DNA of 23,459 nt from AC-32 sp038236705 (GCA_038236705.1 JBBRZN010000035.1:1-23459); one strand, 5' to 3'; positions 1-6,198 are shown, counted from the stretch's first letter. Program-made: numbers and translations. The notes: generated by a model not told the origin, from the sequence alone.

Positions 1-1
1 C

Positions 2-343
2 ATCACGAGGCTTCAAGATTTCGACGCGGCACAGCAGGAGGTCGAAAAGGCGCGGCAGGCGATCCTACTCCGCGGCCCAGCCGAAGCGCGGGCGGCGGCT
101 GCGGAGCTCCCAGATGATCTGGACGCCCAACCCGGCGTTTTCGCCGAAGCCCTAACGACGTTGACCGAGAACGTCACCCAACGTGCCGATCACGATCTCG
201 AGCGCGATCTCGTCGAAGCGGCGGCGCGCAGTCCGATGGGGCATGACATCTCACGCCTTCCTACGCACCTGCAAGGGCTGGCACGCGAGCGCTACGCCGC
301 GATAGGCCGGGAAGACCGACGAAGTCCGTCGAACGACGAGTAG
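2..343 (+). CDS. Hypothetical protein, 5'-truncated by window edge
   Basis: The frame is open from base 2 to a TAG at 341-343, giving 113 residues with no start required inside the window, so this is probably the C-terminal part of a larger protein. A TTG at 161 could start a 60-residue version, but the frame runs open upstream of it without interruption. The visible part is rich in Ala, Glu and Arg and looks helical, with a possible short coiled coil near the start (residues DAAQQEVEKARQAI). There is no cysteine and no obvious membrane segment. I do not recognise the family. A stem-loop lies 3 nt after the stop and the next gene converges on it. Confidence 0.5.
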   Translation: MTRLQDFDAAQQEVEKARQAILLRGPAEARAAAAELPDDLDAQPGVFAEALTTLTENVTQRADHDLERDLVEAAARSPMGHDISRLPTHLQGLARERYAAIGREDRRSPSNDE

Positions 344-346
344 ACG

Positions 347-381
347 GGCGGTTTGGTTCTTCGGTGATCCGGCGAACCGCC
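347..381. terminator. Stem-loop between convergent genes, possible bidirectional terminator
   Basis: GGCGGTT (347-353) and AACCGCC (375-381) form a perfect 7-bp inverted repeat around a 21-nt loop, starting 3 nt after the stop of the plus-strand frame and 51 nt from the end of the minus-strand gene at 433. There is no T-run on either side, so classical Rho-independent termination is uncertain. Its place between convergent genes is the main support. Confidence 0.35.
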
Positions 382-432
382 TATGCGGGGCGTGGGAGTG
401 TCCGCGCAAGTTGCTCCCCGCCGATCCCGCTG

Positions 433-672
433 CTAGACGCGGCGAGGTAGGTCGCGAAGCTGCTCGCGCAGTCGCTCGATCTCGGCGAAGAGCGCCTCCT
501 CGAGCGCGGGCCTCCTGGGCTCGCGGAGATGTTTTTTGAGAGCGAGATCGGCGCATTCGACCTTGTCGAAGGAAGCCTGAAGCACGGGCACGACGATCTG
601 GTAAGTCCGCTCGTCGTACTCGCCGCCGCAGATGCCGCAGATGGCCAACGCCTCATCCCCCTCTGCGCTCAT
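433..672 (-). CDS. Small CxxC protein, possible zinc ribbon
   Basis: A 79-residue protein starts with ATG at 672. Residues 12-15 form a C-x2-C knuckle (ICGICGGEY), and a third cysteine lies at about residue 40. The C-terminal half is charged and helical, with a coiled-coil-like stretch (EEALFAEIERLREQLRDL). This layout is typical of small metal-binding or regulatory proteins, but I cannot name the family. No strong ribosome binding site is visible before the ATG. The gene lies downstream of another small minus-strand gene (780-1019), separated by 107 nt. Against the reality of the gene are its short length and the GC-rich context that favours open frames. For it are the ATG start and the cysteine knuckle. 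Confidence 0.55.
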   Translation of the reverse strand: MSAEGDEALAICGICGGEYDERTYQIVVPVLQASFDKVECADLALKKHLREPRRPALEEALFAEIERLREQLRDLPRRV

Positions 673-779
673 CTTGGCTGACGCCCGACGGATCGTCGCC
701 TAGTCGTTCGGCGGGTTGTCGCTAGCGGTCTGGCCAGGTCTCAAGGGGCCCAGTCCCGATTGAAGGAAGAGCCAACCCG

Positions 780-1019
780 TCAGCGCGGCCAACTCCTGCG
801 CAAGCGGTTGAGAGCCAGCTCCGCGGCCTCGAGCTCCGTGTTGCCGCGCGCAACGCCGTTGGCCGCGGTTGGATCTGTCACCGAGCGGTATCGGGCGAGC
901 CAGCCGCCGCTACTCCCACCGCGCGTCGACTGGTCGATGATCAGCTCGTAGCCCCGTCGATCGAACTCGTTTCGGATCGCGTCAACCCGCTCGTCCACAT
1001 AGACCCCCAAGCCGTCCAA
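780..1019 (-). CDS. Small hypothetical protein
   Basis: The frame encodes 79 residues from a TTG at 1019. A GTG a few codons inside (residue 8) is an alternative start. The protein reads like a compact alpha/beta domain: a helix (VDAIRNEFDRRG), a strand (YELIID), a Gly/Ser turn, a second strand (GWLARYRS) and a closing amphipathic helix (TELEAAELALNRL). This order suggests a real folded domain rather than an antisense shadow, but no family is recognised. There is no clear Shine-Dalgarno. A perfect 10-bp palindrome GGGGTACCCC (1030-1039) sits 11 nt upstream of the TTG and could be a regulatory site. Confidence 0.45.
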   Translation of the reverse strand: MDGLGVYVDERVDAIRNEFDRRGYELIIDQSTRGGSSGGWLARYRSVTDPTAANGVARGNTELEAAELALNRLRRSWPR

Positions 1020-1360
1020 GAGTTCGGACGGGGTACCCCAGGCCGACGATCTCTAAGCGCACAGGACGCCGGCTGCGTCACGCCGCCGTGGCCGCTGCCT
1101 GGCGAGCCCGAGGCGGCTCAGATCGGTCACGGCAAGAGGCAGAGAGATCCCCGAAACGCGTCTCCGGCCACCCCGAATCGCTCCCCCGAGGGATGTGGCA
1201 CAACCTCTCCGCAAGCCGATTACTGCTGAAACGACCAGGGCGGCGCGGCCCCGCTGTAAGCGTCCTCACGGAGGGATCGCGGCGTGGAGCCGAAGCACCG
1301 TCCACTTCACAACCGAGACAGTGCGGCCCTTCACGACCCTGCGAGGGGAGGTGAACACAC
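1020..1360. other. Non-coding stretch upstream of the pilin gene
   Basis: About 340 nt without a convincing gene. Open frames exist on both strands, but their translations are Arg/Pro/Ser-rich, with no domain-like pattern and no ribosome binding site. The stretch holds the palindrome GGGGTACCCC (1030-1039). It ends in the strong Shine-Dalgarno of the pilin gene (GGGGAGG at 1345-1351). It may carry the pilin promoter and a long 5' leader. I looked for a cyclic-di-GMP riboswitch consensus because of the pilin context and did not find one. Confidence 0.5.
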
Positions 1361-1549
1361 GTGCTGAACCCTCTTGCATTCACGTGGGCGTTTGCCGCTG
1401 CTCTTCGCCGCAGCGAAGGCGGGCAGACGATGGCCGAGTACGGGGTCGTCCTATCGGTCATCACGCTCGCGGTCGTTGCGTCGATCACGCTGTTGTCCGG
1501 CAACGTGCTCAGCGCGCTCCAGAGCGTCGCGAGCATCCTCCCGGGATGA
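1361..1549 (+). CDS. Flp family type IVb pilin
   Basis: This 62-residue prepilin belongs to the Flp/Fap family, the major subunit of Tad-type adhesive pili. The leader is positively charged (RRSEGG, 16-21) and is followed by QTMAEYG. Cleavage by a TadV/CpaA-type prepilin peptidase would fall after Gly21, which places Glu at +5 (E26), the hallmark of type IV pilins. A hydrophobic helix runs from about residue 28 to 46. The start is GTG with an excellent Shine-Dalgarno (GGGGAGG) at optimal spacing. No tad assembly genes (ATPase, secretin, prepilin peptidase) lie in the window, so assembly must depend on genes elsewhere. The stop overlaps the start of the next gene in ATGA, so the two are probably co-translated. 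Confidence 0.88.
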   Translation: MLNPLAFTWAFAAALRRSEGGQTMAEYGVVLSVITLAVVASITLLSGNVLSALQSVASILPG

Positions 1550-1758
1550 TCCACGACCTGTACTCGAGCTTGACTGCCCGGGAGCAGCGGGCGCTTCGCT
1601 GGAGCGCGGCCGCCACGGCGGTCGCGCTCTGGCTCTCGACCGCGTGGGCCGATCCATGGGTCCTCGTGACCGTGCCGCTGATCGGTGTCGCCTACGTCGC
1701 CTACGCCGCCCGCCGCCGCCGGCGCAAGGACGACGTGGAGGACGACGAGTGGTTCTGA
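1546..1758 (+). CDS. Small two-helix membrane protein coupled to the Flp pilin
   Basis: The start ATG overlaps the pilin stop (ATGA), giving 70 residues. The order is a short charged N-terminus (TAREQRALRW), two hydrophobic segments (about residues 17-32 and 36-52) and a tail of five consecutive Arg residues followed by a strongly acidic end (DDVEDDEWF). The positive-inside rule puts the tail in the cytoplasm, suggesting a hairpin with both ends inside. The 4-nt overlap implies translational coupling and a linked role, perhaps as a pilus accessory factor or chaperone, but this is inference from position only. I do not recognise a named family. It ends 27 nt from the end of the convergent UdgX gene. 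Confidence 0.62.
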   Translation: MIHDLYSSLTAREQRALRWSAAATAVALWLSTAWADPWVLVTVPLIGVAYVAYAARRRRRKDDVEDDEWF

Positions 1759-1785
1759 ACCTGAGCTCGGCACTGAGGCGGTGCG

Positions 1786-2373
1786 CTAGAGCAAGCTCGC
1801 GATGACTTTCAGGTCGTGTACGAGCCCGCCATAGGCCTGCTCGCGCGTTTCGGGATCGCCGCGCAGGATCGAAGAGGGGTGGACGGTGGCGAGCACGTGC
1901 TCGGCCAGGTCCGACGGCACGAGGACACCGCGCTCACGGGAGACCCGGAACTGCCGCCCGAGCAGCGCCTGCGCAGCTGTGGCCCCGAGGCAGACGAGCA
2001 CTCGGGGCTGAACAGCCTCGAGCTCGGCTTCGAACCACGGCCTGCAAGCCGCGACCTCGGACCAGTTCGGCTTCTGGTGGATGCGGCGCTTGCCGCGCGC
2101 GATCCACTTGAAATGCTTGACGACGTTGGTTAGGTAGACCTGTTCCCGGTCGATCCCCGCGTCCGCGAGCGCCTTGTCGAGGAGCTTCCCGGCAGGGCCC
2201 ACCAATGGGCGCCCCAGCATGTCCTCCTGGTCTCCGGGCTGCTCGCCGACGAACATCGCCTCGGCGTCCCCGGGGCCTTCGCCGAACACGACCTGCGTTC
2301 CGGTCTGGTAGAGGTCGCAGGCGGTGCAGCCGGCGGCCTGCTTGCGCAGCTCATCGAGCTTCGAACGGGCCAT
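1786..2373 (-). CDS. udgX: UdgX family uracil-DNA-binding protein (family 4-like uracil-DNA glycosylase)
   Basis: A 195-residue member of the uracil-DNA glycosylase superfamily. Four cysteines (C16, C19, C110, C128) have the spacing of the [4Fe-4S] cluster of family 4 enzymes. Motif A is GEQPGD (43-48), which is the UdgX form; ordinary family 4 enzymes usually have GEAPGxxE. Motif B is HPSSILR (165-171). The decisive feature is the R-loop KRRIH at 95-99. In Mycobacterium smegmatis UdgX the histidine of this loop forms a covalent bond with the uracil-derived abasic site, making the protein a suicide binder rather than a turnover enzyme. Here that residue would be H99. The start is ATG at 2373. 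The gene stands alone between a convergent membrane-protein gene and a divergent tRNA-Cys. A normal family 4 glycosylase is the alternative, but KRRIH argues against it. Confidence 0.92.
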   Translation of the reverse strand: MARSKLDELRKQAAGCTACDLYQTGTQVVFGEGPGDAEAMFVGEQPGDQEDMLGRPLVGPAGKLLDKALADAGIDREQVYLTNVVKHFKWIARGKRRIHQKPNWSEVAACRPWFEAELEAVQPRVLVCLGATAAQALLGRQFRVSRERGVLVPSDLAEHVLATVHPSSILRGDPETREQAYGGLVHDLKVIASLL

Positions 2374-2397
2374 GCGCTCGCAGTACCCGGCGGGCCG

Positions 2398-2420
2398 CCC
2401 TCGGAACCGAGGGCTACGAT
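2398..2420 (+). promoter_or_regulatory. Candidate tRNA-Cys promoter with operator-like inverted repeat
   Basis: TACGAT at 2415-2420 is a good actinobacterial -10 match and ends 9 nt before the mature tRNA 5' end. Just before it, CCCTCGG (2398-2404) and CCGAGGG (2407-2413) form a 7-bp inverted repeat with a 2-nt centre. No good -35 hexamer is visible at 17 nt. The repeat lies in the 56-nt gap shared with the divergent udgX gene, so it could affect either. Confidence 0.45.
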
Positions 2421-2429
2421 GGCGCTCGC

Positions 2430-2500
2430 GGCGCCGTGGCCGAGAGGTTAGGCAGAGGCCTGCAAAGTCTCGTACAGCGGTTCGAATCCGCTCGGCGCCT
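2430..2500 (+). tRNA. tRNA-Cys (anticodon GCA)
   Basis: A complete cloverleaf can be drawn. The acceptor stem is GGCGCCG (2430-2436) with CGGCGCC (2493-2499), 7 of 7 pairs. The D arm is GCC/GGC with an AGAGGTTA-type loop. The anticodon stem is GAGGC/GTCTC around CTGCAAA with GCA at 2462-2464. The T arm is AGCGG-TTCGAAT-CCGCT. The discriminator base is U (2500), an identity element of tRNA-Cys. The 3' CCA is not encoded, so it must be added by a CCA-adding enzyme. Confidence 0.96.
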
Positions 2501-2544
2501 TGCCGCTTTGCCTAGCCCGTCGGGCCGGCGTCGATCTTCCGGGG

Positions 2545-2572
2545 GCGGCCTGCACGCGTCAGCGCAGGCCGC
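2545..2572. terminator. Strong 9-bp stem-loop spanning the HMG-CoA reductase stop codon
   Basis: GCGGCCTGC (2545-2553) and GCAGGCCGC (2564-2572) pair perfectly over 9 bp with a 10-nt loop that contains the reductase stop codon (2559-2561). It lies 45 nt downstream of tRNA-Cys on the plus strand and at the extreme 3' end of the reductase on the minus strand. No T-run follows on either strand, so it is at best a GC-only terminator of the type proposed in actinobacteria, possibly serving both transcripts. Confidence 0.4.
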
Positions 2573-3767
2573 CGCGCTCGTGGTGCGCGCGGAAGAACTC
2601 GGCCGAGCCGGCGGTCGCCATCGCGGCCGAGGCCGAGATCTCGAGCGCGAGCGTCGCCGCCGCGACGATCTGGGCGAAGCGGTAGACCTTGCCGGCCCCG
2701 GCGCACCCGAGCAGCTCGAGCCAGGAGCGGGCGTAGGGGAGGGTGGTGCCGCCGCCGACGGTTGCGACCTCCAGCCCCGGAAGCTGGATCGAGACGTTGA
2801 GGCCGGCCTCCACCCGGCGCGCCGTCCCGTGCGCCATCGAGCTAGTCCCGATCATCCCTAGGTCCTGGCCGGTCGCGGCGAACACCGCGGCGATCGCCGA
2901 CGCGGGCGTGAAGGCGACCGATTGCATTCCGGAGGCGATCGCACCGTGCGTCCCTGCCCAGGCGAGCTCCTGCAGGTCGTCGAGGCCGGTGCGCAGCACG
3001 CGCCGCACCGCCTCTTCGGTCAGCGTCGTCTCCGCGAGCACCGTCTTGCCGTGTCCGCGCTGGAAGTACTCGAAGGACGGCTTCTTGTCGCCGCCCATGT
3101 TCGCTTCGAGGATGGCCCGCTCGGGCTTCACCGGCGCGCGCTCCATGACGTAGCCCATGTTCAGGACATAGGCGTTGCGGGTCATCATGTTCGTGCCGAC
3201 CGCGTCGCCGGTCGTCCAGCGCCAGAGCACGTGGCACATCGGGCCGACGACGTGGGTCTTCACCTCGCGCAGTCGCGCGTGCTTGGAGAGCGCCGGATCG
3301 TCCTGCTCCGCGAGCCAGGCGCGGATCGAGTCGAGCTCGCCTTCGAGCCAGCGCGAGAAGTCGACGGCCCCCGCCGCCGAGCCGAAGACGAAGCAGGAGG
3401 CGCGCGTGATTCGGTCGGCGAGCACGAAGGTGCGGAAGCCGCCGGACTCGGCGACGGCGCGGGCGCCGCGGTAGAGGGAGGCCGAGAGCCCGCCCTCGGT
3501 GTGGGCAAGTGGAACGAAGACGGTATCTCGCGCGCGGCCGGTCTCGGCGAGCTCGCCGTCGGGCTCGCGCAGTTCGTACTCGCCCAGCTCGAGCTCGATC
3601 GGCCCGACGACCGAGACCGGGATCACTGCAACGCCCGTCAGCATCTCCTGGGCGCGGGTCCACGGCTCGAGCTCGATCCCGGTCACCTCCCCGTCGAGCC
3701 CGAGCGCCTCCTGGCGCGCTTTGATCGAGTCGGCGTCGTTCTTCCGGGGCCACTTGCGCACGTCCAC
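2559..3767 (-). CDS. hmgA: Hydroxymethylglutaryl-CoA reductase
   Basis: This 402-residue enzyme reduces HMG-CoA to mevalonate. Family signatures appear in order: HTEGGLSAS (89-97) with catalytic Glu91; DAVGTNM (188-194), the nucleotide-binding region; GGDKKPS (225-231) with catalytic Lys228; GQDLGMIG (300-307) with Asp302; and LEVATVGGGT (332-341). A C-terminal HH pair (395-396) may supply the catalytic flap histidine. The DKKP and TVGGGT wording is closer to class I than to class II enzymes, but there is no N-terminal membrane anchor, so it should be soluble. The start is GTG at 3767 with a possible TAGGAG about 13 nt upstream, a long spacing; a second GTG two codons later is an alternative. 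No other mevalonate-pathway gene is in the window. The diiron-protein gene diverges from it after 24 nt. Confidence 0.93.
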   Translation of the reverse strand: MDVRKWPRKNDADSIKARQEALGLDGEVTGIELEPWTRAQEMLTGVAVIPVSVVGPIELELGEYELREPDGELAETGRARDTVFVPLAHTEGGLSASLYRGARAVAESGGFRTFVLADRITRASCFVFGSAAGAVDFSRWLEGELDSIRAWLAEQDDPALSKHARLREVKTHVVGPMCHVLWRWTTGDAVGTNMMTRNAYVLNMGYVMERAPVKPERAILEANMGGDKKPSFEYFQRGHGKTVLAETTLTEEAVRRVLRTGLDDLQELAWAGTHGAIASGMQSVAFTPASAIAAVFAATGQDLGMIGTSSMAHGTARRVEAGLNVSIQLPGLEVATVGGGTTLPYARSWLELLGCAGAGKVYRFAQIVAAATLALEISASAAMATAGSAEFFRAHHERGGLR

Positions 3768-3791
3768 GAGGTTGAGCTTAAGCTCCTACTG

Positions 3792-4607
3792 ATGTCGACC
3801 GAGCAGGTGATCGACGAGCAGGCCCACGAGCGCGAGGCGTTCACCGGAGTCCTGCGCTTCTACGAGCTGGCCAAGCGCCAGGAGTGGCAGGTGCGCGATC
3901 TGCCGTGGGGCGAGCTGCCGCCGATCCCCGAGGGCAAGGGCTCGCCGGAGCGGCAGGCGCGGCGCAGGGACATGTGGCGCTCGGTGCTCACGCAGCAGCT
4001 GCAGGCCGACATCCTGGCCTGCGAGATGGCGTCGCAGCTGCTCAACATCGCACCCGACCCGGAGGCGAAGCTCTACTACTCGACGATGGTGCAGGACGAG
4101 TCGCGTCACACCGAGGCGTGGCTGAAGCTGATCGCCGAGTCGGGCGGCACCGCCGAGCGCGATCCCCACCTCGACGAACTGGCGCATATGACCCTCGAGG
4201 CGGACACGCTCGAGGAGAAGGTCTTCCAGATGCAGGTCTTCTACGAGCGTCTGATCATCTCCCGCTTCCGGCTGATCGCCCGCGCCTCACGCGGCACCGT
4301 GCTCGAGGAGACCTGCAACCGGCTCGCGACCGACGACGGCATCCACCACGGCGCAGGCATGGCCTACGAGAAGGTGCTGCTCCAGAACGCCTCCAAGAAG
4401 ACCAAGCGAAAGCTCGTCGAGGCGGCGAATCGCCTCCTGCCGATCTTCGTCGAGCACGCCCTCTGGCGGCCGAAGGAGCGCGCGTTCATCGGCAACACGA
4501 TGCGCTCGCGCGACATCGAGCGCCTGCGTGAGGACATCGAGCTCGGCGTCCGGCTCGCCGAATCGCTCGGCCTCGACGTGAGCGACGTCCAGCTGCCGTT
4601 CCCCTAG
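3792..4607 (+). CDS. Ferritin-like diiron protein (R2/AurF-like superfamily)
   Basis: A 271-residue, mainly helical protein with the residue pattern of a carboxylate-bridged diiron site in a four-helix bundle. The pattern is Glu78 on the first helix (ACEMAS), E103-x2-H106 on the second (DESRHTEAW), Glu152 on the third (VFYERLI) and D182-x2-H185 on the fourth (DDGIHHGAG). Such proteins activate O2 for oxygenation, desaturation or radical chemistry; the substrate cannot be read from the sequence. The start is the ATG at 3792. The frame stays open far upstream, but that part is antisense to the reductase and is not credible. folD starts 4 nt after its stop, so the two are probably co-transcribed. 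The divergent 24-nt spacing with the reductase hints at shared regulation. Confidence 0.78.
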   Translation: MSTEQVIDEQAHEREAFTGVLRFYELAKRQEWQVRDLPWGELPPIPEGKGSPERQARRRDMWRSVLTQQLQADILACEMASQLLNIAPDPEAKLYYSTMVQDESRHTEAWLKLIAESGGTAERDPHLDELAHMTLEADTLEEKVFQMQVFYERLIISRFRLIARASRGTVLEETCNRLATDDGIHHGAGMAYEKVLLQNASKKTKRKLVEAANRLLPIFVEHALWRPKERAFIGNTMRSRDIERLREDIELGVRLAESLGLDVSDVQLPFP

Positions 4608-4611
4608 CGCG

Positions 4612-5472
4612 TTGACGGCGGTCCTGATGGAGGGCCGGCCGCTCGCCGAGCGGATCCGGGCCGAGGTCGCTGCCGAGGTGCGCGAGCTGGGGGAGATCGG
4701 GCTGGCGACCGTGCAGGTCGGCGAGGACCCGGCCTCCTCGATCTACCTGCGCAGGAAGCACGAGGCCGCCGCGGAGGCGGGGATCCGCTCGGTCGATCGC
4801 AAGCTGCCGGCCGAGATCTCGGACGAGGAGCTGCTCGCGATCCTGGCCGAGCTGAACGCCGACGGTTCGATCGACGGCATCCTCGTTCAGCTGCCGCTCC
4901 CCGAGGGGCTCGACGAGGCTCGCGTGATCGCAGCCGTCGATCCGGTGAAGGACGTGGACGGCTTCCACCCGTTCAACGCCGGGCAGCTCTACCTGGGGCG
5001 GCCGACGCACGTTCCGGCGACGCCGCTCGGGATCATGGCGCTTCTGGCCGAGCATGGGATCGCGCTCGAGGGCGCGAGGGCGGTCGTGGTGGGCCGCAGC
5101 GACATCGTCGGCAAGCCGATCGCGCACCTGCTGCTGCAGTCGAACGCGACGGTGACGATCTGCCATTCGCGCACCGACGAGCTTGCCCGGCACACGCTGG
5201 ACGCCGACGTCCTGGTCGTCGCAGCGGGTGTTGCGGGCATCGTCTCGGCCGACATGGTGAGGTCGGGCTCGACTGTGGTGGATGTCGGGATCAACCGCAC
5301 CGAAGCCGGCCTCGTGGGCGACGTCGACCCCGGGGCAGTGACCCGTGCCGGGCACATCACGCCGGTCCCCGGGGGCGTCGGGCCGATGACGATCGCGATG
5401 CTTTTGCGCAACACGCTGCGCGCGACGCGCTACCGCCGAGGCCTGCTTGCGTTTCCAGAAATCGGGCGCTAA
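4612..5472 (+). CDS. folD: Bifunctional methylenetetrahydrofolate dehydrogenase / methenyltetrahydrofolate cyclohydrolase
   Basis: FolD interconverts 5,10-methylene-, 5,10-methenyl- and 10-formyl-tetrahydrofolate in the cytoplasm, supplying one-carbon units. The length, 286 residues, is normal. Signatures are Y45-x3-K49 (YLRRK), which carries the catalytic Lys; ILVQLPLP (90-97); KDVDGFHP (113-120) with the conserved Asp116; the NADP-binding loop GRSDIVGKP (161-169); and PVPGGVGPMT (251-260). The TTG start gives MTAVLMEGRPLAERIR, which matches the usual N-terminus of the family; an ATG five codons later would cut into it. The gene follows the diiron-protein gene by 4 nt. A candidate promoter for the next gene overlaps its 3' end. 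Confidence 0.96.
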   Translation: MTAVLMEGRPLAERIRAEVAAEVRELGEIGLATVQVGEDPASSIYLRRKHEAAAEAGIRSVDRKLPAEISDEELLAILAELNADGSIDGILVQLPLPEGLDEARVIAAVDPVKDVDGFHPFNAGQLYLGRPTHVPATPLGIMALLAEHGIALEGARAVVVGRSDIVGKPIAHLLLQSNATVTICHSRTDELARHTLDADVLVVAAGVAGIVSADMVRSGSTVVDVGINRTEAGLVGDVDPGAVTRAGHITPVPGGVGPMTIAMLLRNTLRATRYRRGLLAFPEIGR

Positions 5473-5475
5473 GGT
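5447..5475 (+). promoter_or_regulatory. Candidate promoter of the cold-shock gene
   Basis: TTGCGT (5447-5452) and TAAGGT (5470-5475) are separated by exactly 17 nt and match the TTGACA / TAnnnT consensus at the most conserved positions. The -10 overlaps the folD stop codon (TAA, 5470-5472). Transcription would start near 5482, leaving a leader of about 60 nt before the cold-shock start codon. Confidence 0.5.
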
Positions 5476-5541
5476 TCGCGCCGCTTCACAGTAGGTCGGC
5501 GGCTCGATCCGTCGGTTTCGCAGCACGAAGGGAGTACCGTT

Positions 5542-5742
5542 TTGCCGAAGGGCACCGTCAAGTGGTTCTCGAACGAGAAGGGCTATGGCTTCATCGAGCG
5601 CGAGGGCGGCGAGGACGTCTTCGTTCACTTCTCGGCGATCTCTGGGGAAGGCTACAAGTCGCTGACCGAGGGTCAGCCGGTCGAGTTCGAGGTCGTGCAG
5701 GGCGACAAGGGGCTTCAGGCCTCGAACGTCCAGCCTGGCTAG
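5542..5742 (+). CDS. csp: Cold-shock domain protein
   Basis: A 66-residue single cold-shock domain, a five-stranded OB-fold that binds single-stranded RNA and DNA and works as an RNA chaperone. The family start MPKGTVKWF is followed by RNP-1 (KGYGFI, about 14-19) and RNP-2 (DVFVHF, about 26-31) with the stacking aromatic residues in place. The start is TTG, preceded by GGGAG at 7 nt spacing; MP(K/x)GTVKWF is the normal N-terminus, which supports this unusual start codon. A strong intrinsic terminator follows 26 nt after the stop, so the gene can be transcribed alone, with gatC downstream. Confidence 0.96.
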   Translation: MPKGTVKWFSNEKGYGFIEREGGEDVFVHFSAISGEGYKSLTEGQPVEFEVVQGDKGLQASNVQPG

Positions 5743-5768
5743 ACCCCTCCCGGAAACCAATACGCATG

Positions 5769-5797
5769 CGGGGCTCCGGATGGGGCCCCGTTTCTTT
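5769..5797 (+). terminator. Rho-independent terminator after csp
   Basis: A 9-bp stem (5769-5777 with 5782-5790; eight Watson-Crick pairs and one T-G) closes a GGAT loop and is followed by TTTCTTT (5791-5797). It lies 26 nt after the csp stop and only 16 nt before the gatC start codon, so gatC expression must come from read-through or from a promoter overlapping this element. Confidence 0.88.
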
Positions 5798-5813
5798 GGA
5801 AGGATTGAACGCG

Positions 5814-6095
5814 ATGCCGATTACACGAGACGAAGTGGTGCACGTGGCGAAGCTGGCCCGGCTCGAGCTGACAGAGGACGAGCTCGAGCGCTTCGCCGGG
5901 CAGCTCAACGCGATCCTCGAGGCCGTCGGGAAGGTCTCCGAGCTCGACCTCGCGGGCGTCGAGCCGACGCTGCACCCGCTCGAGCTCTCGAACGTCTGGG
6001 CGGAGGACGAGCCGCATCCACCGCTGCCCGTCGAGGAGGCGTTCGCGAACGCACCCGAGCGCGAGGGCGATGCATTCCGCGTCCCCGCCGCGTGA
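5814..6095 (+). CDS. gatC: Asp-tRNA(Asn)/Glu-tRNA(Gln) amidotransferase subunit C
   Basis: GatC is the small subunit (93 residues here) that wraps around GatA and stabilises the GatCAB complex, which converts misacylated Glu-tRNA(Gln) and Asp-tRNA(Asn) to the correct aminoacyl-tRNAs. The family pattern is clear: ITRDEVVHVAKLARLEL at the N-terminus, then LNAILEAVGKVSELD, then VEPTLHPLEL, and an acidic linker ending in REGDAFRVP. The ATG at 5814 has GGAAGGA 9 nt upstream. The wider frame opens upstream, inside csp, but that part is a shadow. Its partner gatA does not follow directly but after a 127-nt structured gap, which is unusual for this operon. Confidence 0.94.
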   Translation: MPITRDEVVHVAKLARLELTEDELERFAGQLNAILEAVGKVSELDLAGVEPTLHPLELSNVWAEDEPHPPLPVEEAFANAPEREGDAFRVPAA

Positions 6096-6142
6096 CCGTC
6101 GTGCGCCTTCTCAAATCGTCACGCTTCCGGCACGAATCGGTT

Positions 6143-6198
6143 ACAGACACGTGCGTCGTCCGCGGCTACGGTGTCTGTAGGGGTCCCGGGGGACCCCT
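6143..6198 (+). promoter_or_regulatory. Candidate gatA promoter inside two adjacent inverted repeats
   Basis: ACAGACAC (6143-6150) and GTGTCTGT (6171-6178) are a perfect 8-bp inverted repeat. It is followed at once by AGGGGTCC (6179-6186) and GGACCCCT (6191-6198), another perfect 8-bp repeat around CGGG. Inside the first repeat, CAGACA (6144-6149) and TACGGT (6167-6172) are spaced by 17 nt like a -35/-10 pair. Transcription would then start near 6179, so the second repeat would form a 5'-terminal hairpin on the gatA mRNA. Neither hairpin is followed by a T-run, which argues against termination. Confidence 0.5.

Noticed and set aside
1020..1360. Cyclic-di-GMP riboswitch ahead of the pilin gene
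   Set aside because: The context is tempting, but the core GEMM strings (GGGACGCAAAGCC-like and the GGTAGC-type element) are not present in order.
1078..1773. Long minus-strand frame of 231 codons
   Set aside because: It is antisense to the Flp pilin and its partner and has an Arg/Pro/Ser-rich composition without domain-like features.
2922..3791. N-terminal extension of the diiron protein frame
   Set aside because: The extension is antisense to HMG-CoA reductase, and recognisable diiron-protein sequence begins only after the ATG at 3792.
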